DNA of 64,000 bases, taken from the NCBI RefSeq assembly GCF_037076465.1, contig NZ_AP028908.1:930001-994000 (forward strand). The letters run 5' to 3'. The position numbers and the translations under genes are program-made. This DNA comes from Pectobacterium araliae (GTDB lineage: Bacteria > Pseudomonadota > Gammaproteobacteria > Enterobacterales > Enterobacteriaceae). Of this stretch, positions 54,050 through 62,748 are shown piece after piece; the stretch's first letter is position 1; each line of letters begins with the position of its first letter. The notes under the pieces are model-generated. The model did not search any database. It had not been told where the DNA came from and saw only the letters and a list, made by a program, of their open reading frames with translations.

Positions 54050-54256
54050 TTAGCGCTGTACGATCTGAGAAACGCGATCGCTGTTGATTTGTTTCTGATT
54101 GCCCTGCTCATCGGTATAGCTTAGCAGCCCGGTATCTTTATCTAACACGGGTTTCCCCTGTGTCAGGAGCATTTGCCCCTCTTTTGTTGCCATCACATAG
54201 TCACTGGAACAGCCTGCAAGGGCGAATAGTAATGCCAGTGTTATCGCCATTTTCAT
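54050..54256 (-). CDS. ygdR: YgdI/YgdR family lipoprotein
   Basis: The 68-residue protein has a lipobox LAGC (C15) followed by [20 protein letters not shown], the YgdI/YgdR pattern, and a small beta domain ending in [10 protein letters not shown]. It is anchored to a membrane by lipid. The function is unknown. It lies next to tas, as ygdR does in E. coli. Confidence 0.88.
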   Translation of the reverse strand: MKMAITLALLFALAGCSSDYVMATKEGQMLLTQGKPVLDKDTGLLSYTDEQGNQKQINSDRVSQIVQR

Positions 54257-54365
54257 CGTATTAACCCATAAAAAAATCTAACGCTTAAGGTGAGTCTAGC
54301 AAATGGTCGCGAGGGATAACGTAGGAATAATGGAAAAAATGCATTGGGAAGGCATTCATTATGTA

Positions 54366-55058
54366 TCACTCGACCTGCATAAAATGCCGGGCCAGTAGTG
54401 GCGCAGTAAAAGTTTTCTTCAAATAGAACCCGCGTGGTAAGGTCAAAATCGGTTGACCAAATTCGCCAATGGCCTCCGTTAATGCCCGGCTATTTGCCGC
54501 CTTGGGGCGCAGTTGCAGTACTTCACCATGTCGGGCGGTGATACTTTCTACCCGGCCAAGTACGATCAGATCCATTAACTCTTCCCAATCGCAGCGCAAC
54601 TGCTCCTCTTCTTCTTCATTGGGGCTCCAGATCAGCGGCGTGCCGATACGACGTTCCCCCAGCGGAATGTGCCGCGAGCCTTCCACCGGAATCCACAGTA
54701 CTCGGGCGAGCTTATGCCGCACATGGCTGCTTTCCCACGTTACGCCGCTGTTGCCTGTTAACGGGGCGACGCAGACGAAAGTGGTTTCCAGCGGTTTACC
54801 CTGTTCATCAATAGGAATCGTTTTTAGCTCAATACCAATGTCAGGGAAATCCTGCTCTGGCTTACTGCCCGCGCTTGCCCCCAGAAAACGTTCCAGCAAC
54901 ACGCCAATCCAGCCTTTATCGCGTTTTAGGTTGGCAGGAAGGGGCAGGCGAGCGAGGTCTGCTAATTCTGCGAGATTGTAGCCCGCGAGGGACTGCGCAC
55001 GCTCCAGCAAGACGTGTTCATTTTGCGGTGCTGTGGTGTGAACTGAGGGTGAATTCAT
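54366..55058 (-). CDS. mutH: DNA mismatch repair endonuclease MutH
   Basis: The 230-residue protein (E. coli 229) nicks the unmethylated strand at hemimethylated GATC during mismatch repair. Active-site pieces are [15 protein letters not shown] (D, E, K of the DEK motif, about residues 70-85). I start it at MNSPSVHT (55058). The longer frame upstream has no similarity. It is divergent from rppH, with almost 700 bp between the starts. Confidence 0.93.
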   Translation of the reverse strand: MNSPSVHTTAPQNEHVLLERAQSLAGYNLAELADLARLPLPANLKRDKGWIGVLLERFLGASAGSKPEQDFPDIGIELKTIPIDEQGKPLETTFVCVAPLTGNSGVTWESSHVRHKLARVLWIPVEGSRHIPLGERRIGTPLIWSPNEEEEEQLRCDWEELMDLIVLGRVESITARHGEVLQLRPKAANSRALTEAIGEFGQPILTLPRGFYLKKTFTAPLLARHFMQVE

Positions 55059-55754
55059 AAGGTATAACTCGAATATTTTCCGCTCAAAAAAAATACAACA
55101 AATGGAAAAGACAAACGCACAGTCTGCAAGGTTGTGGAGAGAAACAATAATAGCATGATTCGTAGCGTTTTTTTTCAGTGTGATGGCGATCACTGAATGC
55201 AGTTTTGCAAACTGTGCACGTATAACCACCGACAATAAACAGGATTTTACACTAGGTTATCCACAGATATCTTGGATAACCCACATAAACATGAATTACT
55301 GGTTCCATTTACAGCCTTGACTCCCGGGGTTTTTACTGTTTTTGCCTATTTATTGCCTGAGTTTGAGACATTCCCTGTGGATAAAATCGGCATAGTGCGA
55401 TCTTTCACCAATCTTACGTTGAACGCCATTTGAACAAACAATCAGGGGGCGTTTTTTCGGTTGATATCGTTTGTAATTTAATGAATGAAAAGCATTATTT
55501 TTTAATGTGCAGTGATTTTTTTTCTTCATGAGAAATGAGTTTTACTCACTTCTTCATGGGTTCTGCACAAAGATGTCCACAGAAAAAGTGAATAAATTTC
55601 AGGTTATGGTCTTCACATGTTTATAACTTTGATCTTATCTGTGGGTTATCTTAATTTTATTAGTGTCACATGCTTTCTAAGCAGTGGTTTACCGCCTGAC
55701 GGGAGTGTGAAACAATCAGGTCATCTTTGCATTGATGTTTATTGAGGTAGTCCG
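55059..55754. promoter_or_regulatory. 696-bp control region with DnaA-box cluster between mutH and rppH
   Basis: It contains two perfect DnaA boxes, TTATCCACA (55257-55265) and its complement TGTGGATAA (55376-55384), and two 7-of-9 matches (about 55573 and 55640). The first lies in an inverted repeat GGTTATCCA-n9-TGGATAACC (55255-55281). A hairpin with GAG/CTC arms sits at about 55527-55556. No gene is seen. Confidence 0.55.
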
Positions 55755-56288
55755 GTGATCGATGATGATGGCTACCGCCCAAACGTTGGTATTGTAATTT
55801 GTAATCGGCAGGGGCAGGTGATGTGGGCCCGGCGCTATGGTCAGCACTCCTGGCAGTTTCCGCAGGGGGGAATTAACCCCGGTGAAAGTGCCGAGCAGGC
55901 GATGTACCGCGAACTGTTTGAGGAAGTCGGGTTAAGAAAAAAGGATGTGCGCGTGTTGGCATCTACCCGTAACTGGTTACGCTATAAATTACCAAAGCGT
56001 TTGGTGCGTTGGGATACAAAACCGGTCTGTATCGGCCAAAAGCAAAAATGGTTTTTGCTACAGTTGATGTGTAATGAGTCGGATATCAATATGCAGAGCA
56101 GCGGCACGCCAGAGTTTGATGGCTGGCGCTGGGTGAGTTACTGGTATCCGGTACGTCAGGTCGTCTCTTTTAAGCGAGATGTGTATCGTCGCGTGATGAA
56201 GGAATTTATCAGCCCGGTGATCCTGCTTCAGGAGAGTGCTGCGGTTCGGATGGCGCCCCCACCCGGTTCCCGGCGAAAAAGAGGGTAA
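55755..56288 (+). CDS. rppH: RNA 5'-pyrophosphohydrolase RppH
   Basis: The 177-residue Nudix enzyme starts at GTG 55755. The Nudix box runs from [20 protein letters not shown] to VGL (about residues 37-59). It removes pyrophosphate from mRNA 5' ends and so starts decay by RNase E. E. coli RppH has 176 residues. It is followed after 12 bp by ptsP, as in E. coli. Confidence 0.94.
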   Translation: MIDDDGYRPNVGIVICNRQGQVMWARRYGQHSWQFPQGGINPGESAEQAMYRELFEEVGLRKKDVRVLASTRNWLRYKLPKRLVRWDTKPVCIGQKQKWFLLQLMCNESDINMQSSGTPEFDGWRWVSYWYPVRQVVSFKRDVYRRVMKEFISPVILLQESAAVRMAPPPGSRRKRG

Positions 56289-56300
56289 TTCAGGCACATT

Positions 56301-58547
56301 ATGCTCACGCGCTTGCGAGAAATTGTCGAAAATGTTGCGGCAACGGCCCGCCTTAGTGATGCGCTGGACATTTTGGTCAATGAGACCTGTCAGGCTATGG
56401 ACACGGAAGTCTGTTCCATTTATCTGGCCGATCACGATCGTCAATGCTATTACCTGATGGCGACACGCGGGCTGAAAAAACCGCGTGGGCGCACGGTTAC
56501 GCTGGCATTTGGGCAAGGTATTGTTGGGTTGGTCGGACAACGCGCTGAACCCATCAATCTGGCCGATGCACGTGCACATCCCAGCTTTAAGTTCATCCCC
56601 GCGGTGAAAGAGCAACATTTCCGTTCTTTTCTTGGTGTCCCCATTATTTATCGTCGTCACCTGTTGGGCGTGCTGGTGGTTCAGCAACGCGAACATCGTC
56701 AGTTTGATAAAAATGAAGAATCGTTCATGGTGACGCTGGCCACGCAGATGGCCGCGATTCTTTCCCTTTCGCAAATAAAAACGCTCTTCGGTCAATACCG
56801 CCAGACGCGCGTTAAGGCGCTGGTGGCTTCACCCGGAGTGGCGATTGCCCCCGGCTGGCAGGATTGTACCCAGCCTTCTTTGGAACAGGTTTTTCCCGCG
56901 TCGAGTTTGGACAGCGAACGCGAGCGTTCTCGATTAACGCAGGCGTTGGAAGACGCGACGGCGGAGTTCCGGCGCTTTAGCAAACGGTTTAGCGCCAGCG
57001 CGCAGAAAGAGAGCGCGGCGATTTTCGATTTGTACTCGCACTTGCTGAATGATGCGCGGCTCAAACGTGAACTGTTTCAGGAAGTGGATGCGGGTAACGC
57101 CGCTGAGTGGGCCGTGAAACTGGTGATCGAACGCTTTGCCGCGCAATTCACTAATTTGCAGGATACCTACTTACGCGAGCGTGCGGGCGATCTGCGCGCG
57201 TTAGGGCAACGGCTGCTGTTTCATCTCGACGATAACGCGCAAATCATGGGGCAGTGGCCTGAGCGCTTTATCCTCGTGGCGGACGAATTAACGGCCACGT
57301 TGCTGGCAGAGTTGCCACCGGAGCGGTTGGCCGGTGTTGTCGTGTATGACGGTGCCGCCAATTCACATGCGGCGATCTTGGTGCGGGCTATGGGCATTCC
57401 GACGCTGGTGGGTGCGGATATTCAGCCTGACTTGCTGCATCAGCGCCAGCTTATCATTGACGGCTATCGCGGTGAGCTGTTGGTCGATCCTGAGCCTGTG
57501 CTGGTTCAGGAATACCAGCGCCTGCTGACGGAAGAAAATGAACTGACCCGTTTGGCTGAAGGCGATATGGAGCGGCCTGCGGTGCTGAAAAGCGGCGAGC
57601 GCATTCAAGTCATGTTGAATGCAGGATTAAGCGCCGAACACGAAAAACGCTTTATCAATCAGGTCGATGGCGTTGGGCTGTACCGTACGGAAATTCCTTT
57701 TATGCTGCAAAGCGGGTTTCCGTCCGAAGATGAGCAGATGGCGCAATATCAAAGCATGTTGGAGCTTTATCCTACACGCCCTGTAATGTTGCGCACGCTG
57801 GATATCGGTGCGGATAAGCCATTGCCTTATTTGCCTATCAGCGAAGAGAACCCGTGTCTCGGCTGGCGCGGCATTCGTATTACGCTCGATCAGCCTGAAA
57901 TCTTTCTGATTCAGGTACGTGCCATGCTGCGTGCTAATGCGCATACCGGCAATCTCAATATCCTGCTACCGATGATCAGCAGCCTGGATGAAATCAGTGA
58001 CGCGCGCCGCCTGATCGATCAGGCCGCAGGTGAGGTAGAGGAATTGCTGGGCTTCCCACAGCCCAAGCCGCGCATTGGGATCATGATTGAAGTGCCGTCG
58101 ATGCTGTTCCTGCTCCCTCATTTGGCTTCTCGTCTCGATTTCGTTTCGGTTGGCACCAACGATCTGACGCAGTATCTGCTAGCGGTGGATCGTAACAACG
58201 CTCATGTGGCATCGCTTTATGACAGCCTGCATCCTTCCATGTTGCAGGCGTTAAAGATGATCGCCGTCGAGTGCGATCGGCATAACATACCGCTTTCCGT
58301 ATGCGGTGAAATGGCGGGAGAAGCGCTCGGCGCACTGCTGCTGATCGGACTGGGTTATCGCTCGTTCAGTATGAATGGACGCAGCGTGGCGCGAATTAAA
58401 TATCTGCTGCGCCAGATTACGCTAGCTGAGTCTCAGGCACTGGTGAAGCAATTGCTGCACGCACAGAGCGCGCCGGAAGTCCGACAGTGGTCGGCGATTT
58501 TCATGGAAGAGCGCGGATTGGGCGGCTTGATTCGCGGTGGGCGCTAA
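56301..58547 (+). CDS. ptsP: Phosphoenolpyruvate-protein phosphotransferase PtsP (EI-Ntr)
   Basis: The 748-residue protein (E. coli 748) has an N-terminal GAF domain (about 1-150), a PTS enzyme I N-domain with the phosphorylated H356 in GAANSHAAIL, and a PEP-binding C-domain with SVGTNDLTQYLLAVDRNN near 613 and CGEMAG near 672. It starts the nitrogen PTS chain to NPr and EIIA-Ntr. It overlaps nothing and lies 12 bp after rppH. Confidence 0.95.
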   Translation: MLTRLREIVENVAATARLSDALDILVNETCQAMDTEVCSIYLADHDRQCYYLMATRGLKKPRGRTVTLAFGQGIVGLVGQRAEPINLADARAHPSFKFIPAVKEQHFRSFLGVPIIYRRHLLGVLVVQQREHRQFDKNEESFMVTLATQMAAILSLSQIKTLFGQYRQTRVKALVASPGVAIAPGWQDCTQPSLEQVFPASSLDSERERSRLTQALEDATAEFRRFSKRFSASAQKESAAIFDLYSHLLNDARLKRELFQEVDAGNAAEWAVKLVIERFAAQFTNLQDTYLRERAGDLRALGQRLLFHLDDNAQIMGQWPERFILVADELTATLLAELPPERLAGVVVYDGAANSHAAILVRAMGIPTLVGADIQPDLLHQRQLIIDGYRGELLVDPEPVLVQEYQRLLTEENELTRLAEGDMERPAVLKSGERIQVMLNAGLSAEHEKRFINQVDGVGLYRTEIPFMLQSGFPSEDEQMAQYQSMLELYPTRPVMLRTLDIGADKPLPYLPISEENPCLGWRGIRITLDQPEIFLIQVRAMLRANAHTGNLNILLPMISSLDEISDARRLIDQAAGEVEELLGFPQPKPRIGIMIEVPSMLFLLPHLASRLDFVSVGTNDLTQYLLAVDRNNAHVASLYDSLHPSMLQALKMIAVECDRHNIPLSVCGEMAGEALGALLLIGLGYRSFSMNGRSVARIKYLLRQITLAESQALVKQLLHAQSAPEVRQWSAIFMEERGLGGLIRGGR

Positions 58548-58578
58548 TTCGTTTAAGTAAGTGATTCGGGTGACTGAC

Positions 58579-58700
58579 AAACCTGCCTTTAGCAGGTTTG
58601 AACGCTGCTTGCAGCGGCCCCAACGGGGCGAGGCACACGCGAGTGTGCCGAGTAGCGCAGCCAAACGTACATGCAACTTGAAGTATGACGAGTATAAATG
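58579..58700. repeat. Intergenic palindromic repeat, copy 2, with ptsP hairpin
   Basis: An AAACCTGC/GCAGGTTT hairpin (58579-58599) begins the segment. A GCACACGCGAGTGTGC dyad (58630-58645) and GCAACTTGAAGTATGACGAG (58675-58694) follow. The last part is the inverse of the start of the 1812-1902 repeat. The mosaic of small palindromes is typical of enterobacterial intergenic repeats. Confidence 0.5.
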
Positions 58701-58852
58701 TTTTACAGAACTTTTCCCCTCAGCAAGCAACGGGCGCGGGTGCGTATGCTATGATTCGCCACCGCGGTTCGCAGGAACGGATTCATTCTCCTGCCTTTTG
58801 CCTATCAATGACGATCCCGAAAGCAGGGATAACACAATAAAATATGTGGTGA

Positions 58853-59722
58853 ATGATGACGACAAGCTATCTGGCGTTTCCTCAGTTTGATCCCGTGATT
58901 TTCTCAATTGGTCCACTGGCGCTACACTGGTATGGGCTGATGTATCTGGTGGGTTTTGTATTTGCCATGTGGTTGGCGGTGCGCCGGGCGAATAAACTGG
59001 GGAGCGGTTGGACCAAGGATGAAGTCGAAAACCTGCTGTACATGGGTTTCCTTGGGGTTTTCGTCGGTGGGCGTCTGGGCTATGTCCTGTTTTATGCCTT
59101 CCCGTCATTTCTTGAAAATCCACTCTACCTTTTCAAAGTCTGGGATGGCGGTATGTCTTTCCACGGTGGCTTAATGGGCGTTATTGGCGTCATGCTGTGG
59201 TTCGTGCATCGAACCAAACGCCACTTCTTCCAGGTCGCTGATTTTATTGCTCCCCTGATTCCTTTCGGGCTTGGTGCAGGCCGGTTGGGCAACTTTATCA
59301 ACGGCGAATTGTGGGGGCGTGTCACAACGGATACCCCGTGGGCGATGCTGTTTCCTGGCTCGCGCAGCGAAGATATGATGCTGGCCGTTAGCAACCCGCA
59401 ATGGCAGACGATTTTCAATCAGTACGGTATGCTACCGCGTCATCCTTCTCAGTTGTATCAAATGATGCTGGAAGGCGTGGCGCTGTTTATCATTCTGAAT
59501 CTCTTTATTCGTAAACCTCGGCCGATGGGTAGCGTGTCAGGGCTTTTCCTGATCGGCTACGGCACGTTCAGAATTATTACCGAATTCTTCCGCCAGCCGG
59601 ATGCGCAGTTGGGGCTATTCGGTGACCTTTTCAGCATGGGACAAATCTTGTCGCTGCCGATGGTGCTCGCGGGTATTCTGATGATGGTCTGGGCTTATCG
59701 CCGTCAGCCTGCACAGCAATAA
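58853..59722 (+). CDS. lgt: Prolipoprotein diacylglyceryl transferase
   Basis: The 289-residue protein has seven membrane segments and the Lgt signature [16 protein letters not shown] (about 140-155). HGGLMG is near 103 and YGLMYLVGF near 26. It attaches diacylglycerol to the lipobox cysteine of prelipoproteins in the inner membrane and is essential in E. coli. Start could be 58856. It precedes thyA by 36 bp, the enterobacterial order. Confidence 0.95.
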   Translation: MMTTSYLAFPQFDPVIFSIGPLALHWYGLMYLVGFVFAMWLAVRRANKLGSGWTKDEVENLLYMGFLGVFVGGRLGYVLFYAFPSFLENPLYLFKVWDGGMSFHGGLMGVIGVMLWFVHRTKRHFFQVADFIAPLIPFGLGAGRLGNFINGELWGRVTTDTPWAMLFPGSRSEDMMLAVSNPQWQTIFNQYGMLPRHPSQLYQMMLEGVALFIILNLFIRKPRPMGSVSGLFLIGYGTFRIITEFFRQPDAQLGLFGDLFSMGQILSLPMVLAGILMMVWAYRRQPAQQ

Positions 59723-59758
59723 TCCGCCGTCCTTCTTTAATCTTTGTGGTGAGGTAGT

Positions 59759-60553
59759 ATGAAACAGTATCTGGATCTGATGAAAAAAGTGCTTGAAGAG
59801 GGCACGCCGAAGGCCGACCGTACCGGTACGGGCACGCGTTCTATTTTCGGCCATCAGATGCGTTTCAACTTGCAGGACGGATTTCCTCTGGTTACCACCA
59901 AAAAATGCCACCTGCGTTCGATTATCCATGAACTGCTCTGGTTTCTGAATGGCGATACCAATGTTGCTTATCTGCATGAAAACAAAGTCAGCATTTGGGA
60001 CGAATGGGCTGATGAGAACGGTGATTTGGGGCCGGTTTATGGCAAGCAGTGGCGTTCTTGGGGAACAGCAGACGGTCGCCAGATCGACCAGTTGAAGAAT
60101 GTCCTGACCCAATTGAGACAAGATCCAGATTCTCGCCGTATTATCGTCTCGGCCTGGAACGTGGGCGAACTGGACAAAATGGCGCTGGCACCGTGTCACG
60201 CGTTTTTCCAGTTCTACGTGGCAGATGGCAAACTCTCTTGCCAGCTTTATCAGCGTTCATGCGATATCTTCCTCGGCTTGCCATTCAACATTGCCAGCTA
60301 TGCGCTGCTGGTGCATATGGTGGCGCAGCAGTGCGATCTGGAGGTCGGTGATTTCGTCTGGACAGGGGGTGACACGCATCTGTACAACAACCATATGGAG
60401 CAGACGCACTTGCAACTGAGCCGTGAACCACGCGCGTTGCCTAAACTGGTGATTAAGCGCCGCCCAGATACGCTGTTCGACTATCGCTTCGAAGACTTTG
60501 AAATCGAAGGGTACGATCCGCATTCCGCCATCAAAGCGCCGGTTGCTATCTAA
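59759..60553 (+). CDS. thyA: Thymidylate synthase
   Basis: The 264-residue protein matches E. coli ThyA (264): catalytic C146 in [11 protein letters not shown], and the substrate loop [20 protein letters not shown]. It makes dTMP from dUMP with methylene-tetrahydrofolate. It shares a unit with lgt. A strong terminator follows. Confidence 0.97.
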   Translation: MKQYLDLMKKVLEEGTPKADRTGTGTRSIFGHQMRFNLQDGFPLVTTKKCHLRSIIHELLWFLNGDTNVAYLHENKVSIWDEWADENGDLGPVYGKQWRSWGTADGRQIDQLKNVLTQLRQDPDSRRIIVSAWNVGELDKMALAPCHAFFQFYVADGKLSCQLYQRSCDIFLGLPFNIASYALLVHMVAQQCDLEVGDFVWTGGDTHLYNNHMEQTHLQLSREPRALPKLVIKRRPDTLFDYRFEDFEIEGYDPHSAIKAPVAI

Positions 60554-60571
60554 CATTTCCCCATGTTTTCC

Positions 60572-60598
60572 AGGGCCGCACGATGCGGCCCTTTTTTA
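60572..60598 (+). terminator. Terminator of lgt-thyA
   Basis: A 9-bp stem AGGGCCGCA/TGCGGCCCT with a 3-base loop and T6. Confidence 0.92.
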
Positions 60599-60734
60599 TT
60601 ATTTCCTCTGTACTTTCCCCACCTCCCCGCACGTTTTTTCTATTGTTGCATCATTGCAGTGAAACATTGCGAGCCGCCGCGAATAATGCTGTTAACACGC
60701 TGTTTTTATCGAAAGGACTCACTATCCTGACGCC

Positions 60735-61238
60735 ATGAAAACAGGGAAGAGACAACCGCGGGGATTTACCTTGCTCGAATTATTGGTGGTGCTGACGATT
60801 GTGGCGCTGATGGCTGGCGGTGGCCTGCATGGTTGGGTTCAGTACCAGCAGGCAATCCGTCTGGAGCAGAGCGCACAGCAGTTGTTGGACTTCTTGAGTC
60901 GGGTTCAGGCGAATGCCTACTGGCATAACGAAACCCAGACCGTGAAGCTGCAACAGCAGGGGGCGCTGTGGTGCATCGTTGTAGGTCAGAGTGAAAAACA
61001 GGTCGAGGAAGTGTGCCGTGAGAACCATTTGGGGCAGTTTGTTCGCCGTTCTCAGGATGTTGTACTGACAACGTTCACCAGCAATGTTTTCACGTTCTTT
61101 GGTTTGCGTAACGCGGCGCAGGCTGGGCACATTTCGTTGTCGAGTGCGGCGGGGAAACTACGTCTTGTTATTTCGGTGAGGGGACGCATGCGCCTGTGCA
61201 GCGAGTCGCAAGCTGTCCTGGCGATTCCATTATGTTGA
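60735..61238 (+). CDS. ppdA: Prepilin-peptidase-dependent protein PpdA (minor pseudopilin)
   Basis: The 167-residue protein has the type IV pilin leader: a short basic stretch KTGKRQPRG, then FTLLELLVVLTIVALMAGGG, with the cleavage site G/F and the glutamate at +5. It is a GspH-like minor pseudopilin. It heads the ppdA-ppdB-ygdB-ppdC set before recC, as in E. coli. These proteins may prime type IV pilus assembly. Confidence 0.9.
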   Translation: MKTGKRQPRGFTLLELLVVLTIVALMAGGGLHGWVQYQQAIRLEQSAQQLLDFLSRVQANAYWHNETQTVKLQQQGALWCIVVGQSEKQVEEVCRENHLGQFVRRSQDVVLTTFTSNVFTFFGLRNAAQAGHISLSSAAGKLRLVISVRGRMRLCSESQAVLAIPLC

Positions 61239-61858
61239 AATCGATGGTGTGGAGACAAACAGAATTGAGGCAACCAAGGTTGAGGAGTAAGCAGCGCGGC
61301 TTCACTCTACCGGAAATTCTGCTAGCGCTGAGCTTAGGTAGCCTGATTATGCTCTCGGCGGCACAGTTGTACCCGCTACTGCGCAGTCAAAGTCAGGATA
61401 GCGCACAGCGTTTTCGGCTGGAGCAACTGTTCAGTCAGGTGGCGATGGGAATCGAGAAAGATATCCGTCGGGCAGGTTTTTGTGCGGGAACCTGTCAGGG
61501 AAAGGCGATCAGCTTGGGGAATTATCCAGGAGAGGCAGAAAGCAGCTGTCTGAATGTTTCTTACGATCTTAACCGAAATGGGATTTGGGATGGCGGAGAA
61601 CAGCAGGATGCCGAGTCTTTTGGCTATCGCCTGCGTGGTCGGTCACTGGAGATTCAGAGTGGCGCACATAACTGTCAGGGCGACAGATGGGAGAAGCTGT
61701 TTGATCCGCAGGAGGTTGTACTCACGGTGTTCCGGTTACAGCGTCTATCTGCGAAAAATAATGCGGCGTTGTATGAATTACAACTGGCCGGTTATTGGGC
61801 CAAACGTCCTGCCGTTCGGCAACATATCACTCGCATCATTCTCGGACGTAACCAATGA
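61232..61858 (+). CDS. ppdB: Prepilin-peptidase-dependent protein PpdB
   Basis: The 208-residue protein starts at ATG 61232, which overlaps the ppdA stop (ATGTTGA). The pilin leader KQRGFTLPEILLALSLGSL (cleavage between G and F) is near residue 23. The rest is PilW/GspJ-like with cysteine pairs (GFCAGTCQG near 88). It probably joins PpdA and PpdC in a pilus tip complex. Confidence 0.88.
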   Translation: MLKSMVWRQTELRQPRLRSKQRGFTLPEILLALSLGSLIMLSAAQLYPLLRSQSQDSAQRFRLEQLFSQVAMGIEKDIRRAGFCAGTCQGKAISLGNYPGEAESSCLNVSYDLNRNGIWDGGEQQDAESFGYRLRGRSLEIQSGAHNCQGDRWEKLFDPQEVVLTVFRLQRLSAKNNAALYELQLAGYWAKRPAVRQHITRIILGRNQ

Positions 61859-62310
61859 GAAAAGGAAAGCAGGAGGGAAGTGGAACGCTGGCTATGGTGA
61901 TGCTGATCGCCATTATTGGCCTGCTGTTGATGTCCGGTTTGCAGCGCCAGCTTGATACTGCCATTCAGGTGGGAAACGATGAGCGACATTATCTACATGC
62001 CTTCAATCAGGCATTATCTTCGTTAAATTGGGGAAAAGGGCTGCGTTGGAATGCGCTAACGGAAAGCTGGCAGTGCCAGCGGTTGTCGACGGAACAGCTT
62101 GTGGTGTGCTTGCGTATGGCCTCTGATGGGACGCAAGGGTTATTGCGTGGTGAAGGGACATTCCCTACTTTGGCGCGGCCGTTGAGGTTGTACCAACGTG
62201 TGTCATTTTCGGCACTGTCGTCGGGTCAGATGGCGATCCAACCATTGGGTAGCGGCTGGCTGGACTTTTGCCCAGATAAGGATGCGGCACGCTGTGATGC
62301 AACGGAATAG
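61855..62310 (+). CDS. ygdB: YgdB family (DUF2509) protein
   Basis: The 151-residue protein starts in the ppdB stop region (4-bp overlap). It begins RKGKQEGSGTLAMVMLIAII, a pilin-like helix preceded by basic residues, but lacks the usual G-F-T-L-x-E leader. This matches GspK/PilX-like YgdB. Cysteines occur in WQCQRL, VVCLRM and DFCPDKDAARCD. It is part of the minor pseudopilin set. Confidence 0.85.
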   Translation: MRKGKQEGSGTLAMVMLIAIIGLLLMSGLQRQLDTAIQVGNDERHYLHAFNQALSSLNWGKGLRWNALTESWQCQRLSTEQLVVCLRMASDGTQGLLRGEGTFPTLARPLRLYQRVSFSALSSGQMAIQPLGSGWLDFCPDKDAARCDATE

Positions 62311-62689
62311 CGCAGTTAACAACAGATTCGTGAGTCATCAATCCGGTTTTAGCCTGCCGGAGACGCTGGTGGCGGCACTGCTGTTCGCCGTCTCACTGAT
62401 GGGATTATTGCAATATCACCAGATCTTACAGCAATCATTTCAGCACCAGTGGCAGCAGCGTCAGGCCTGGCGATTTGCGATGCAGCAGTTGGAGGCCTAT
62501 GAGGCGGGTGTGCCGTATCATCCGTCAGATCCTGATAATATTGCGTCCTTTTCGAGTAAAAACTGGCAGTTTAGTCTGTCAGAACAGTTACAGAGCGGCG
62601 AATGCCGTCAGGTAACCGTAAGGGTCATGACGCCACGTCGCTATCAGGCTACACTGAACCGTTGGTTTTGCTCGCCATCGCCTGTGTAG
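62297..62689 (+). CDS. ppdC: Prepilin-peptidase-dependent protein PpdC
   Basis: The 130-residue protein starts at ATG 62297, overlapping the end of ygdB by 14 bp. The pilin leader HQSGFSLPETLVAALLFAVS is complete (cleavage before F, glutamate at +5). The short C-terminal domain has a cysteine pair (GECRQV, WFCSPSPV). It is a PilV/GspI-like minor pseudopilin and the last gene before recC. Confidence 0.86.
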   Translation: MQRNSAVNNRFVSHQSGFSLPETLVAALLFAVSLMGLLQYHQILQQSFQHQWQQRQAWRFAMQQLEAYEAGVPYHPSDPDNIASFSSKNWQFSLSEQLQSGECRQVTVRVMTPRRYQATLNRWFCSPSPV

Positions 62690-62748
62690 TCGGCGTGTGT
62701 GAGTAAACGATGAATGATCAACGGTAAACAGCGGCAGCAGGAGCCAGA

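Noticed and set aside
53930..54123. Plus-strand open frame of about 64 codons between tas and the ygdR-like gene
   Set aside because: It reads smoothly (SGEVSSAILFGLFSMMQPDA) but has no good start and its end overlaps ygdR antisense. No family could be named, so I do not call it.
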